Shown here piece by piece: positions 51,701-59,164 of a stretch of DNA of 64,000 bases (positions are counted from its first letter, which is position 1; each line of letters begins with the position of its first letter). A program made the position numbers and the translations under genes. Below the pieces are notes generated by a model that did no database searches, was not told the DNA's origin, and saw only the letters and a program-made list of their open reading frames with translations. Source of the DNA: Minwuiaceae bacterium (GTDB taxonomy: Bacteria; Pseudomonadota; Alphaproteobacteria; Minwuiales; Minwuiaceae); the NCBI GenBank assembly GCA_028278525.1, contig JANQEE010000011.1:1-64000 (forward strand). Reading direction: 5' to 3'.

Positions 51701-52207
51701 CGCTACCTGTTCAAGCTGATGGCTTACAAGGACGAGTACGAAGTCGGCCGGCTCTATACCGACGGTGCGTTCATGGCCAAGCTCCGTGCTCAGTTCGACG
51801 GCGACTACAAGCTGAACTTCCATTTGGCGCCGCCGCTGATCGCGCGGCGCGATCCGATCACCGACCTGCCGCGCAAGATGACGTTCGGTCCGTGGATGTG
51901 GGTCGGCTTCAAGCTGCTGGCCAAGCTGAAGGGTCTACGCGGCACAGCGTTCGATATCTTCGGCCGCACTGAAGAGCGCCGGACGGAGCGGCAGTTGATC
52001 GCAGACTACGAGGCGATGCTCGACGAAATCGTCACTGGCCTCACGGCGGATAACCACGACACGGCGGTCAAGCTGGCCCAGGTGCCGGAACAGATCCGCG
52101 GCTTCGGCCACGTCAAGCAGCGGCATCTCGCCCAGGCCAAGCAGATGGAGCAGGCCTTGCTGTCGAAATTCCGGGGTGGTGAGGTTATGGCACAGGCGGC
52201 GGAGTAG
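48707..52207 (+). CDS. Indolepyruvate:ferredoxin oxidoreductase, single-chain
   Basis: 1,166 residues combining the IorA and IorB parts. It has the N-terminal pyrimidine-like domain (FISGYRGSPLGGYDS), a TPP-binding half (WFCSGCPHNSSTKVPEG, HMGAEGANWIGQAPF), a cluster region at about 635-670 (CEGCGDCGIASNC and CNKDFSCVNGFC), the gamma-like domain from about 725 (VLVTGIGGTGVITIGALLG), and a DUF6537 end. It oxidises aryl pyruvates to aryl-acetyl-CoA and yields reduced ferredoxin. The start follows AAGGGAGCG. It is divergent from the corrinoid cluster. Confidence 0.93.
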   Translation: MPLAQVSLDDKYTLEKGRVFITGIQALVRLPLMQRQRDLAAGLNTGGFISGYRGSPLGGYDSTLWRSKKLLEQHHVKFQPGVNEDLAATAVWGTQQIGIFAGEQPVYDGVFGIWYGKGPGVDRSGDALKHGNLAGTSPNGGVLVLAGDDHGAKSSTTAHQSEQALIAAMIPVLYPGTVQEYLDYGMYGWALSRYSGCWIGMKCMADTVESTATVPVDPDAMQPVEPQDFSMPPDGVHIRWPDGALEQERRLIGIKLKAVQAYHRANKLDRVSHASSQKRLGIVSAGKAWLDVCQALELLGLTAAECERLGVSVYKVAMPWPLEPEGIRAFASGQEELLVIEEKRSLMEEQLARVLYDLPQEQRPRLVGKRDQDGVPLVPEFGELSAVEVAAIIASRLLPMTEDEGVAGAAVRLKSRTDASNKETATVARSPWFCSGCPHNSSTKVPEGSRAMAGIGCHTMAIWMDRNTATYTHMGAEGANWIGQAPFTTTKHVFQNLGDGTYFHSGLMAIRAASAANVNITYKILYNDAVAMTGGQPVEGNLTPWEISRQVHAEGVKQVVVVSDEPDKYPANADWAPGISFRHRDDLDEVQHELREVEGVTVLIYDQTCAAEKRRRRKRGLFPDPPKRVFINELVCEGCGDCGIASNCVSVKPLETEFGRKRQIDQSNCNKDFSCVNGFCPSFVTVHGGEVRKAAKTPAAGAATEVEDPASGLPAPQPAAIDGSYNVLVTGIGGTGVITIGALLGMAAHLEGKSATVLDQTGLAQKNGAVMSHLRLAAEDGALRGARISHGQADLILGCDMVVAAGKDAMATMATGRTRAIINDHVVPIAIFAQMPDMPMGGEGFINLIEQTIGRESVDFVNATKLASGLMGDSIMSNLFMVGFALQKGYLPLSVDSVQRAIELNGVAVDANLRALAWGRLAAADMGRVENAIPKPETAEAEQGPAQDLEGLLAKRVPFLTDYQNVAYAKRYEDLVRKVEAAERAKAPGRQGLAEAAARYLFKLMAYKDEYEVGRLYTDGAFMAKLRAQFDGDYKLNFHLAPPLIARRDPITDLPRKMTFGPWMWVGFKLLAKLKGLRGTAFDIFGRTEERRTERQLIADYEAMLDEIVTGLTADNHDTAVKLAQVPEQIRGFGHVKQRHLAQAKQMEQALLSKFRGGEVMAQAAE

Positions 52208-52221
52208 GGGACTGAACCCTT

Positions 52222-52313
52222 GGCCCATCCTTCGAGACGCGTCCCTTCGGCCAGACTCTCAGGATGAGGTTTTGGTGCAATGCACAGCCTCATGCTTCGA
52301 GACGGCGCTTCGG
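52222..52313. repeat. Intergenic CCTTCGAGACGC...CCTCATGCTTCGAG repeat
   Basis: It contains CATCCTTCGAGACGCGTCCC, TCAGGATGAGG and, further on, CCTCATGCTTCGAGACGGCGC. These are inverted relatives of the units at 19917-20035 and may form a terminator-like hairpin between convergent genes. Confidence 0.6.
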
Positions 52314-53381
52314 TTAAGCCGCCGCGGCGTTGACCTCGTCCGCCGCAATGCCGACCTTGCCGGCGGTCTCCACGATCTCTTCCCAGGTGCGGTCGTCGAC
52401 GGGGATGCCGTTGGCGCCGCGTTCCGCGCGGGACTTGCGTTCCGGGTCGCCGGGGACCATCACCGCCTCGACGCCCGGCGCCGGAGGTGATGCCTTGACG
52501 TGCGCCGTCATCGCATCGATCTCCCGCGCGTAGCCCTCGGCGTTGCCGGTCGCCGTCGGGTCGATGAGGATCGACAGCATGTTGTTGACGATGATTTCCT
52601 CCGTCGAGCGTTCGGGCAGGCAGGTGCCGCCGCCGGTCAGCGCGCCCGCAAGCAATTCGCAGATGAAGGCGAGACCGTAGCCCTTGTGCTCGCCGACCGA
52701 CCGCAGCGCGCCGCGGGTTTCCTGGAACATCACGCCGGGGTCCAGTGTCGGGTTGCCGTCGGGATCGATCAGCGCGCCTTCCGGCGCGTCGACGCCCTTG
52801 TTGTAGGCGACGCGTATCTTGCCCATGGCGACCTTGCTGGTCGCCATGTCGAGGATCACGGGAGGATTGCCGTCGGTTGCCGGCAGCGCGGTGCAATAGG
52901 GATTGGTCGTGAAGCGTGCGTCGGAGCCGCCGAACGGCGCGACCAGCGGCCGGTGGCCCATGACATTGACGTAGTGGATCGATACCAGGCCGGCGGCGGC
53001 GCATTGCTCGCCCCAGGCGCCGATACGGCCGAGATGGTGCGAGTTGCGCAGCGCGATCAGCGCCATGCCCTGGTTCTTCGCCCGCTCGATACCCAGGTCC
53101 ATCGTCTCTTCGCCGATCACCTGGCCATAGCCGCGGTTGCCGTCGACAACCAGGATCGCGCCGTTGTCGCTGATCACGCTGGCATGCTGATTGGGCTGCA
53201 ACCGGCCGCGCTCGATCGAATCGATATAGGTCGGGACCATGCCGACACCATGACTGTCGTGGCCGGCCAGATTGGCCTCGACCAGGTTGCGGGCGACCTT
53301 GTTGGCCTCCGCGGCTTCCGATCCCGCCTTGAGGCAGATGGACCGGGTGATGTCTGTCAGCTTGTCGGCACTTATCAACAT
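52314..53381 (-). CDS. Malate/L-lactate dehydrogenase-type (Ldh2/YlbC) oxidoreductase
   Basis: 355 residues from the ATG at 53379-53381. The Ldh_2 pattern is clear: LVEANLAGHDSHGVGMVPTYI with the catalytic His, then IALRNSHHLGRIGAWGEQ and ILDMATSKVAMGKIRVAYNKG. These NAD(P)-dependent enzymes act on 2-hydroxy acids such as malate, L-lactate, ureidoglycolate or sulfolactate, so the substrate is unclear. The gene is isolated between repeats. Confidence 0.9.
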   Translation of the reverse strand: MLISADKLTDITRSICLKAGSEAAEANKVARNLVEANLAGHDSHGVGMVPTYIDSIERGRLQPNQHASVISDNGAILVVDGNRGYGQVIGEETMDLGIERAKNQGMALIALRNSHHLGRIGAWGEQCAAAGLVSIHYVNVMGHRPLVAPFGGSDARFTTNPYCTALPATDGNPPVILDMATSKVAMGKIRVAYNKGVDAPEGALIDPDGNPTLDPGVMFQETRGALRSVGEHKGYGLAFICELLAGALTGGGTCLPERSTEEIIVNNMLSILIDPTATGNAEGYAREIDAMTAHVKASPPAPGVEAVMVPGDPERKSRAERGANGIPVDDRTWEEIVETAGKVGIAADEVNAAAA

Positions 53382-53396
53382 ATACTCGCTCTCCCC

Positions 53397-53457
53397 TAGA
53401 GCATCATCCAGCCGACTGGATCGCAAAAGCGATTCCAGTCGGCTGGATGATGCTCTA
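53397..53457. repeat. TAGAGCA palindromic repeat, 61 nt
   Basis: It begins TAGAGCATCATCCAGCC and ends with the inverse, with a 23-bp perfect outer stem and an inner GATCGC/GCGAT segment separated by AAAA. The shape matches the well-known TAGAGCA...TGCTCTA family of alphaproteobacterial intergenic palindromes. Confidence 0.85.
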
Positions 53458-53471
53458 ACTCTTTAAAAGTG

Positions 53472-53503
53472 GAGCAATATCATCCTTTCGGATGATATTG
53501 CTC
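53472..53503. repeat. Second, related palindrome
   Basis: GAGCAATATCATCC pairs perfectly over 14 bp with GGATGATATTGCTC, with a TTTC loop. It shares the GAGCA and ATCATCC elements with the palindrome 15 bp before it, so the two appear to be a tandem pair of one family. Confidence 0.8.
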
Positions 53504-53602
53504 TGAACGCGGCCATTCCACCAGCGGCGCCTGGGACGGTCAAGTTATGGCGCTGGCCGAGCGGCGTACTCCCCCATAGAATGATTCGATGGGAGGATAG
53601 CC

Positions 53603-54388
53603 ATGGCCGATATCCCGAATCCTCTGACATCGTTTCGGCTGGACGGCGACGTCGCCTTCGTGACCGGCGGCGGCAACGGCATTGGCCGGGAGATCGCCCG
53701 CGCCTTCGCCTCCGCCGGCGCGCATGTGGTGGTCGCGGACATCGAGGAGGAGGCTGCCTTAAGCGTCGCCGACGAGATCGCCGATGCTGGGCTGCGCGCC
53801 GAAGCAATGGTATTGAACGTCACCCAGGAAGACGCGGTCGGCCGGGCCTTCTCGGAGGTGATCAAAGAACATGGCAGGCTGGACGTGCTGGTCAATAACG
53901 CGGGCGTCACGATCCGCGCGCCGGCGGTCGAACTGTCGCTGGAGGACTGGAAGACGGTGAACGACGTCAATGTCACCGGTGTCTTCATCTGCGCCCGCAC
54001 CGCGGCCCGGCATATGATGGCCGCCGATGGCGGGCGGATCGTCAACATCGCCTCGATCATGGGTTTTTCCGGCGGCGGGCTCTATCCGAACCCGGCCTAC
54101 CACACCTCCAAAGGTGCGGTGGTCAACCTGACCCGGACGCTGGCGGTGGAATGGGCGAAGTCTCATGTGCGCGTCAACGCAGTCGCGCCCACCTGGGTCA
54201 GGACACGCTTCATCCGGCGGTTGCTGGACGATCCGGACCTGCGTAGCGAGATGGAGCGGGTGACGCCGCTCGGCCGCGTCGCCGAACCGGCGGACGTGGC
54301 GGCCGCGGCGCTCTATCTGGCGAGCCCCGCATCCGCCATGGTCACCGGCCACATCCTCGCCGTCGACGGCGGGTATCTGGCCCAATAG
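53603..54388 (+). CDS. Short-chain dehydrogenase/reductase
   Basis: 261 residues of a classical SDR. The cofactor motif is TGGGNGIG (21-28), with VADI after beta2 suggesting NAD, then NNAG near 98-101, catalytic Ser151, Tyr166 (AYHTSKGA) and Lys170. The C-terminus DGGYL is typical. The start has GGGAGG upstream. The next gene, encoding a VOC dioxygenase-like protein, follows in 18 bp. Substrate unknown; alcohols of sugars, acids or aromatic diols are all possible. Confidence 0.93.
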   Translation: MADIPNPLTSFRLDGDVAFVTGGGNGIGREIARAFASAGAHVVVADIEEEAALSVADEIADAGLRAEAMVLNVTQEDAVGRAFSEVIKEHGRLDVLVNNAGVTIRAPAVELSLEDWKTVNDVNVTGVFICARTAARHMMAADGGRIVNIASIMGFSGGGLYPNPAYHTSKGAVVNLTRTLAVEWAKSHVRVNAVAPTWVRTRFIRRLLDDPDLRSEMERVTPLGRVAEPADVAAAALYLASPASAMVTGHILAVDGGYLAQ

Positions 54389-54406
54389 CTATCGGGAGAA
54401 CTTGTC

Positions 54407-55249
54407 TTGTCCGCCTTGTCGCCGCTCTGGCCCGCTTATCTGCACCATTTCCGGCTGGATACGCCGGATCCCGAACGCCTGCTCTCGTTCTACCGGGAAG
54501 CGCTCGGTATGGAGGATCGCACTATCGGTGACGACATCTGGTGGCTGGAAGGACCGGCGCGGCGGATGATGATCGGCAAGGGCGCGGCGGAAACGGTGCC
54601 CATGGCCGCCTACGCGGTCGAGGATCGGGCCCGGCTGTCGGCGCTCCGTGCGAGGCTGGAAGAGAACGGCCAGGAAATCGAGCCCTGCCCGACGCCGATG
54701 CTGAACGGCGGCGCGTTTGCCGTGCGCAACCCGGACGGGATCGTCATGGCGTTCGGCACGCCGGAAGCGGACAGGTCGACGGGCCAGGGCCTGCCAGGGC
54801 GCTTACAGCATATCGTGTTCGCCACGACCGATACCGGGCCGCAGCGGCGCTTCTACGAAGACGTGCTCGGTTTCATTGAATCCGATCGGGTGCTGGACGA
54901 GGCGGGCGAGATTACCGCCGTGTTCCACCGGTCGGACGAAGAACACCATTCCTACGCCGCCTTCCGGGCGGATGCGGCGCGGTTCGACCATTTTGCGCTG
55001 GAAACCGGCGAGTGGAACGACGTGCGCGATTGGGCGGACCGGTTCGCGGCGATGCATGTGCCACTCTGGTGGGGCCCGGGCCGGCACGGCCCTGGTAACA
55101 ACCTGTTCTTTATGGTGCGCGATCCGGACGGCAACCGGGTCGAGATTTCAGCCGAACTGGAACTGATGCCGGCGGATATGGCCTACCGCACCTGGCCGCA
55201 CGAGGAGCGGACGCTCAATCTGTGGGGTCAGGGCTGGATGCGGAGCTGA
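54407..55249 (+). CDS. VOC-superfamily (extradiol-dioxygenase-like) protein
   Basis: 280 residues starting at a TTG (54407) with GGGAGA upstream. Two VOC modules: LHHFRLDTPDPERLLSFYRE, and the second from LQHIVFATTDTGPQRRFYED. His135, His195 (FDHFALE) and Glu247 (NRVEISAELE) form the expected two-His/one-Glu iron site of extradiol dioxygenases. It is therefore probably an active ring-cleaving or related dioxygenase rather than a structural glyoxalase. It follows an SDR and overlaps the convergent PhyH gene by 35 bp. Confidence 0.87.
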   Translation: MSALSPLWPAYLHHFRLDTPDPERLLSFYREALGMEDRTIGDDIWWLEGPARRMMIGKGAAETVPMAAYAVEDRARLSALRARLEENGQEIEPCPTPMLNGGAFAVRNPDGIVMAFGTPEADRSTGQGLPGRLQHIVFATTDTGPQRRFYEDVLGFIESDRVLDEAGEITAVFHRSDEEHHSYAAFRADAARFDHFALETGEWNDVRDWADRFAAMHVPLWWGPGRHGPGNNLFFMVRDPDGNRVEISAELELMPADMAYRTWPHEERTLNLWGQGWMRS

Positions 55250-56096
55250 CGCCGGGTTGCTGTTCCAGAAGGCGTTTCGGGTGTAGCCCGGCGACGTGGC
55301 CCATGAATGGCGGGTGGATGCTGTAACCCAACAATTGCTGCATGCGCTCCGACATGGTGCGGGCTTTGTCGGGTGGAACCGCCAGGCTGAAGTTCTCTTG
55401 CTGGCGCGCCCAGGAGGCGCAGTACTGGTTGGTGATCGCCAGACGCGGCCGGTCGCTATAGTTGGCGCCGCCGCGGTGGACCAGGGTTCCCAGAAAGACG
55501 ATGACCGAGCCCGCCGGCATCATCACCCGCTGTAGCTGGTCCGCCAGATCGGTGCGGTCGTCCAGGTCGGCGCTGCGACGGACGCGTTCCTCCTTCGGCC
55601 GGGTGGTGAAATCGGTCCGATAGAGCAGGCGGTTCAAGGTATCGTCGCTCCAGCGATGGCTACCGGGAATGACCTCCGTGGCGCCGTTGTCTTCGGTGAA
55701 GTCGTCGAGCGCCCAGATGGTGCTGATGCTGAAGGCGTCGCGCGGCCGGGCGCCGGGATAGAACGCGTCGTCGGTGTGCAGCGATTGCGCCGCCTCGCCC
55801 GGATGGATGTTGATCGCCTGGGCGGTGGATAGCAGGTAATTAGGCTCCAGGAAGGCGTCGATAATGGCCAAAACACGCGGATGTTCGGCCAGATCGGCGA
55901 AACGGCGCGCCTTGGAGACCAGGGTGTAGATCCGCTCGGTCAGGTAGCCCTCGAACGGGTTGCGGCCGAAACGCTCCGCTTCCAGCAGGTCCGCGAATAC
56001 ATTGCGCATGGCCTTAAGATCTTCCGCCGCGATCAGGTTCGGAATGATCGCGAACCCGTTTTCCCGGATTTGGCTGATGGCATCGTCATTCGTCAT
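55215..56096 (-). CDS. Phytanoyl-CoA dioxygenase (PhyH) family protein
   Basis: 293 residues from the ATG at 56094-56096; a start at 56138 is possible but also lacks a good ribosome site. Fe(II)/2-oxoglutarate motifs: SLHTDDAFYPG (His107, Asp109), LGTLVHRGGANYSDRPRLA (His207 and the 2-oxoglutarate Arg). The ATEVIPGSHRWSD segment is typical. It would hydroxylate an unknown small molecule. It is divergent from the dienelactone-hydrolase operon and may act in the same pathway. Confidence 0.88.
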   Translation of the reverse strand: MTNDDAISQIRENGFAIIPNLIAAEDLKAMRNVFADLLEAERFGRNPFEGYLTERIYTLVSKARRFADLAEHPRVLAIIDAFLEPNYLLSTAQAINIHPGEAAQSLHTDDAFYPGARPRDAFSISTIWALDDFTEDNGATEVIPGSHRWSDDTLNRLLYRTDFTTRPKEERVRRSADLDDRTDLADQLQRVMMPAGSVIVFLGTLVHRGGANYSDRPRLAITNQYCASWARQQENFSLAVPPDKARTMSERMQQLLGYSIHPPFMGHVAGLHPKRLLEQQPGVSSASSPDPTD

Positions 56097-56271
56097 GTCA
56101 GACCGATCCCTGAGCTTGAGGAAGTTTGGATCGGCCATGGCCGTATGGCAACCCGCTGGCGGTCGCGTTGACAAGGTTTGGGGCGCTCCATAGCATGATT
56201 TGGCTGCATGCTCCCCAGGGAGACGCGGGTGACAAACGTGCCGAAAACGGTCGCAGGGGAGGAAAAAAGCC

Positions 56272-57513
56272 ATGAAGGGCAAGTACATAACGGTCACGGC
56301 AGCCGACGGCGGCCAGTTCAAGGCCTACTTGAGCGAGCCGGAGCAGGGCAGCGGGCCCGGCATCGTCGTCCTGCAGGAGATTTTCGGCGTCAACGGCCAT
56401 ATGCGGGACGTTGCCGACTACTACGCCGAGGAAGGCTATGTGGTTCTTGTGCCGGACCTGTTCTGGCGGCTGGAGCCGGGCGTCGATCTCGGCTACCAGG
56501 ACGCCGACCGGGAAAAGGCGTTCGACCTCTACCAGAAATTCGATGTCGACCAGGGCGTCGCGGACATCACCGCGACCGTCGATACCCTGAGGGCGCTGCC
56601 CAATTGCGCCGGCAAGGTCGGCGCCATCGGCTTCTGTCTCGGCGGCGCGCTCGCCTATCTGGCGGCGGCCCGGTCAGGCGTGGACTGCGCTGTCGGCTAC
56701 TATGGCGTCGGCATCGAAAAGATGCTGGATCAGGCCGGCGATATCGCCTGTCCGATGACGCTGCATTTCGGCGAGTTGGACACGTATTCGCCGCCGGAGG
56801 CGATCGAGGCGATCCGCGGCGCCTTCGCCGGACGCCAGGATGTGGAGATCCACGTCTATCCGGGCGCCGATCACGGTTTCAACTGCACCGAACGGCCGGC
56901 CTATGACCGGCCGTCGGCCTGGATGGCGCATTCGCGCTCGATCGCGATGTTCCGGCGCGTGATGGGGCCGTACTACGACCTCAGCACGCTGTGGGACAAG
57001 CACACCGAGTATGAGTTCGCGACCCGCGACGTGGACGCGACCATGGCGACCATGGTGGCCGAGCCCTACGTCAATCATATCCCGACCATGACCGGCGGCG
57101 TCGGTCATGACTACCTGAAACGATTCTATAAAAACCACTTCATCCCGAAGACGCCGGCGGACACCAAGCTGATCCCGATTTCGCGGACCATCGGCGCCGA
57201 CCGCGTGGTCGACGAGATGCTGTTCTGCTTCACCCACGACATAGAGATCGACTGGATGCTGCCGGGGCTTAAGCCGTCGGGCAAGTATGTGGAAATTCCG
57301 CTGGTCGCCATTGTCTGCTTCCGCGGCGACAAGCTGTATCACGAGCATATTTACTGGGATCAGGCCTCGGTGCTGGTGCAGATCGGCGCGCTCGACCCGG
57401 CCGGTCTGCCGGTCGCCGGCGTCGAGACGGCGCAGAAGCTGACGGATGAAAGCCGGCCGTCGAATACGCTGATGGCACGCTGGAAGGAGAGCGAATCGGA
57501 CGCAGCGGAATAA
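56272..57513 (+). CDS. Dienelactone hydrolase fused to an NTF2-like (SnoaL) domain
   Basis: 413 residues. Residues 1-225 are a dienelactone hydrolase: Glu36 (LQEIFGVNGH), the nucleophile Cys122 in GFCLGGALAYL, Asp170 and His201 (GADHGFNC), so the Cys-Asp-His triad is complete. Residues about 240-395 are an NTF2-like domain (LSTLWDKHTEYEFATRDVDA, FKNHF-type helix, YHEHIYWDQASVL). Normal DLH is about 235 residues, so this is a true fusion. It opens the plus-strand operon with the second Dpp-type importer. Confidence 0.9.
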   Translation: MKGKYITVTAADGGQFKAYLSEPEQGSGPGIVVLQEIFGVNGHMRDVADYYAEEGYVVLVPDLFWRLEPGVDLGYQDADREKAFDLYQKFDVDQGVADITATVDTLRALPNCAGKVGAIGFCLGGALAYLAAARSGVDCAVGYYGVGIEKMLDQAGDIACPMTLHFGELDTYSPPEAIEAIRGAFAGRQDVEIHVYPGADHGFNCTERPAYDRPSAWMAHSRSIAMFRRVMGPYYDLSTLWDKHTEYEFATRDVDATMATMVAEPYVNHIPTMTGGVGHDYLKRFYKNHFIPKTPADTKLIPISRTIGADRVVDEMLFCFTHDIEIDWMLPGLKPSGKYVEIPLVAIVCFRGDKLYHEHIYWDQASVLVQIGALDPAGLPVAGVETAQKLTDESRPSNTLMARWKESESDAAE

Positions 57514-57554
57514 ACGCCAATAAACATAAAACAAATAACAGGGAGACAACCACA

Positions 57555-59105
57555 ATGCCTATTCATAGAAGGCAGTTCCTTATGCATGCGGGCGCGGCCG
57601 GTGTAGCCGGCGCGTCGCTTAACTCATTGCTCTGGTCGCGACAGGCGCGCGCGGCGATCGGCGATACGCTGACCATCGCCTACCACGTGGCGCCGCCATC
57701 CTGGGACCCGACGGTCGGGCCGTCGTCGGTCAATCCCGGCCTGCAATCGATCTACAAGTCGGTGTTCGACCAGTATATCGAGCAGAACCCGGACCTGTCG
57801 TTCGGGCCCGGCATCCTGACCGAATGGGGCTGGAACGAAGACCGGACCAAAGTGTCGATGACCGTGCGCGACGGCGTCAAATGGCACGACGGCAAGGCCC
57901 TGACCGCGGAGGACGTGGTCTGGAACCTGAAGCGCGTCGCCGATCCGGAGACCGGGAACGTGGTGCAGGTGGTCTGGGCCAGCCTGGACAACTTACAGGT
58001 GGACGGCAACCGGATTACCGCCGACGTCAAGCAGTACGTGCCCGACCTGTTCAAGTGGATGGCCTTCCTCACCGGTTACCTGCTGCCGCCGCAATACTAC
58101 GAGGAGGTCGGCGCCGAGGGGTTCGAGAAGAAGCCGATTGGTTCCGGCCCGTACATGGTCGACCGCTACGAGCCGAACGCCTTCCTGCGGCTGAAGCGCA
58201 ACCCCGACTATTGGGGCGGCGAGCCGGCGTTCGAGAACGTGATCTTCAAGTTCGTCACCGACCCGTCCAGCCGGGTGGCCGAGATCGAAAGCGGCGGTTC
58301 CGACCTGACGTTGGAAGTGCCGTTCGAGGAGTTCGACCGCCTGAAGGCAAAAGACGGCCTGGTCGGCGTGGCGACGCCGGTCTCCGACGTGGCGCTGATT
58401 TTCTTCAACGACACTGGGCCGATGGAAGATCTCAACGTCCGCAAGGCGCTGGTGCATGCGGTCAACAAGAAAGCGATCGTCGATCGGCTGCTGCGCGGCT
58501 ACGGCGTGCCGCTGGATACCCTGGAGGCGCCGGAATACGACGCCTACGACCCGGACATCAAAGTGCCGTACGATCCGGAGCTGGCCAAGACGCTGCTGGC
58601 CGAGTCCGGCTATTCGAAAGACAACCCGGTCCGCTTCAAGATCCAGGCGACCCGCGGCTACCGGCCGAAGGATTACGAGATAGTCCAGGCCGTGGTCGGC
58701 ATGTGGCGCAAGGTTGGCGTCGAGGCGGAAATCGAGGTCTACGAGATCGCCAAGCATTTCGAACTGCGCGCCCAGGACAAGCTGGATCCGGCGGCGTTCT
58801 ACGTCTGGGGCAACGCGTCGGGCGATCCGAACAACTCGACCGGCTTCGCCATGTTCGGTCCGTCGCCGCATTCGGTCTGGGACACAGAGGACCTGGACGG
58901 CATGCTGGCGCCGGTGATGTTCGGCGAGAAGGACGACCAGAAGCGGATGGCCGGTTGGAACAAGGCGTTGCGCTATATCGCGGAGAACGCCTACGTGCTG
59001 CCGTTGCTGCAATATGTGCAGCCGGTGGTGCACCGGGCGGAGCTTGGCTTCACGCCTTACACGGCCAATTTCGTGCTGCCGCACAAGATCACCGTCAAAG
59101 GATGA
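57555..59105 (+). CDS. Solute-binding protein family 5, Tat-exported
   Basis: 516 residues. The start HRRQFLMHAGAAGVAGASLNS is a Tat signal, which is unusual compared with Sec in the first Dpp operon. The SBP_bac_5 signature is VKWHDGKALTAEDVVWNLKR. The C-terminal region ends NFVLPHKITVKG. It captures the ligand for the two permeases and two ATPases downstream. Tat export suggests folding or cofactor binding in the cytoplasm, or is simply inherited. Confidence 0.93.
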   Translation: MPIHRRQFLMHAGAAGVAGASLNSLLWSRQARAAIGDTLTIAYHVAPPSWDPTVGPSSVNPGLQSIYKSVFDQYIEQNPDLSFGPGILTEWGWNEDRTKVSMTVRDGVKWHDGKALTAEDVVWNLKRVADPETGNVVQVVWASLDNLQVDGNRITADVKQYVPDLFKWMAFLTGYLLPPQYYEEVGAEGFEKKPIGSGPYMVDRYEPNAFLRLKRNPDYWGGEPAFENVIFKFVTDPSSRVAEIESGGSDLTLEVPFEEFDRLKAKDGLVGVATPVSDVALIFFNDTGPMEDLNVRKALVHAVNKKAIVDRLLRGYGVPLDTLEAPEYDAYDPDIKVPYDPELAKTLLAESGYSKDNPVRFKIQATRGYRPKDYEIVQAVVGMWRKVGVEAEIEVYEIAKHFELRAQDKLDPAAFYVWGNASGDPNNSTGFAMFGPSPHSVWDTEDLDGMLAPVMFGEKDDQKRMAGWNKALRYIAENAYVLPLLQYVQPVVHRAELGFTPYTANFVLPHKITVKG

Positions 59106-59124
59106 CGGCGCCGCGTGTTCGTCT

Positions 59125-59140
59125 GGCCGGCTAGCCGGCC
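59125..59140. repeat. 16-nt perfect palindrome between binding protein and permease
   Basis: GGCCGGCTAGCCGGCC lies 20 bp after the binding-protein stop. A stem here commonly stabilises the upstream message so that the binding protein is made in excess of the permeases. Confidence 0.6.
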
Positions 59141-59164
59141 TTAGTCGGCCATCCGGAGGCGGCG

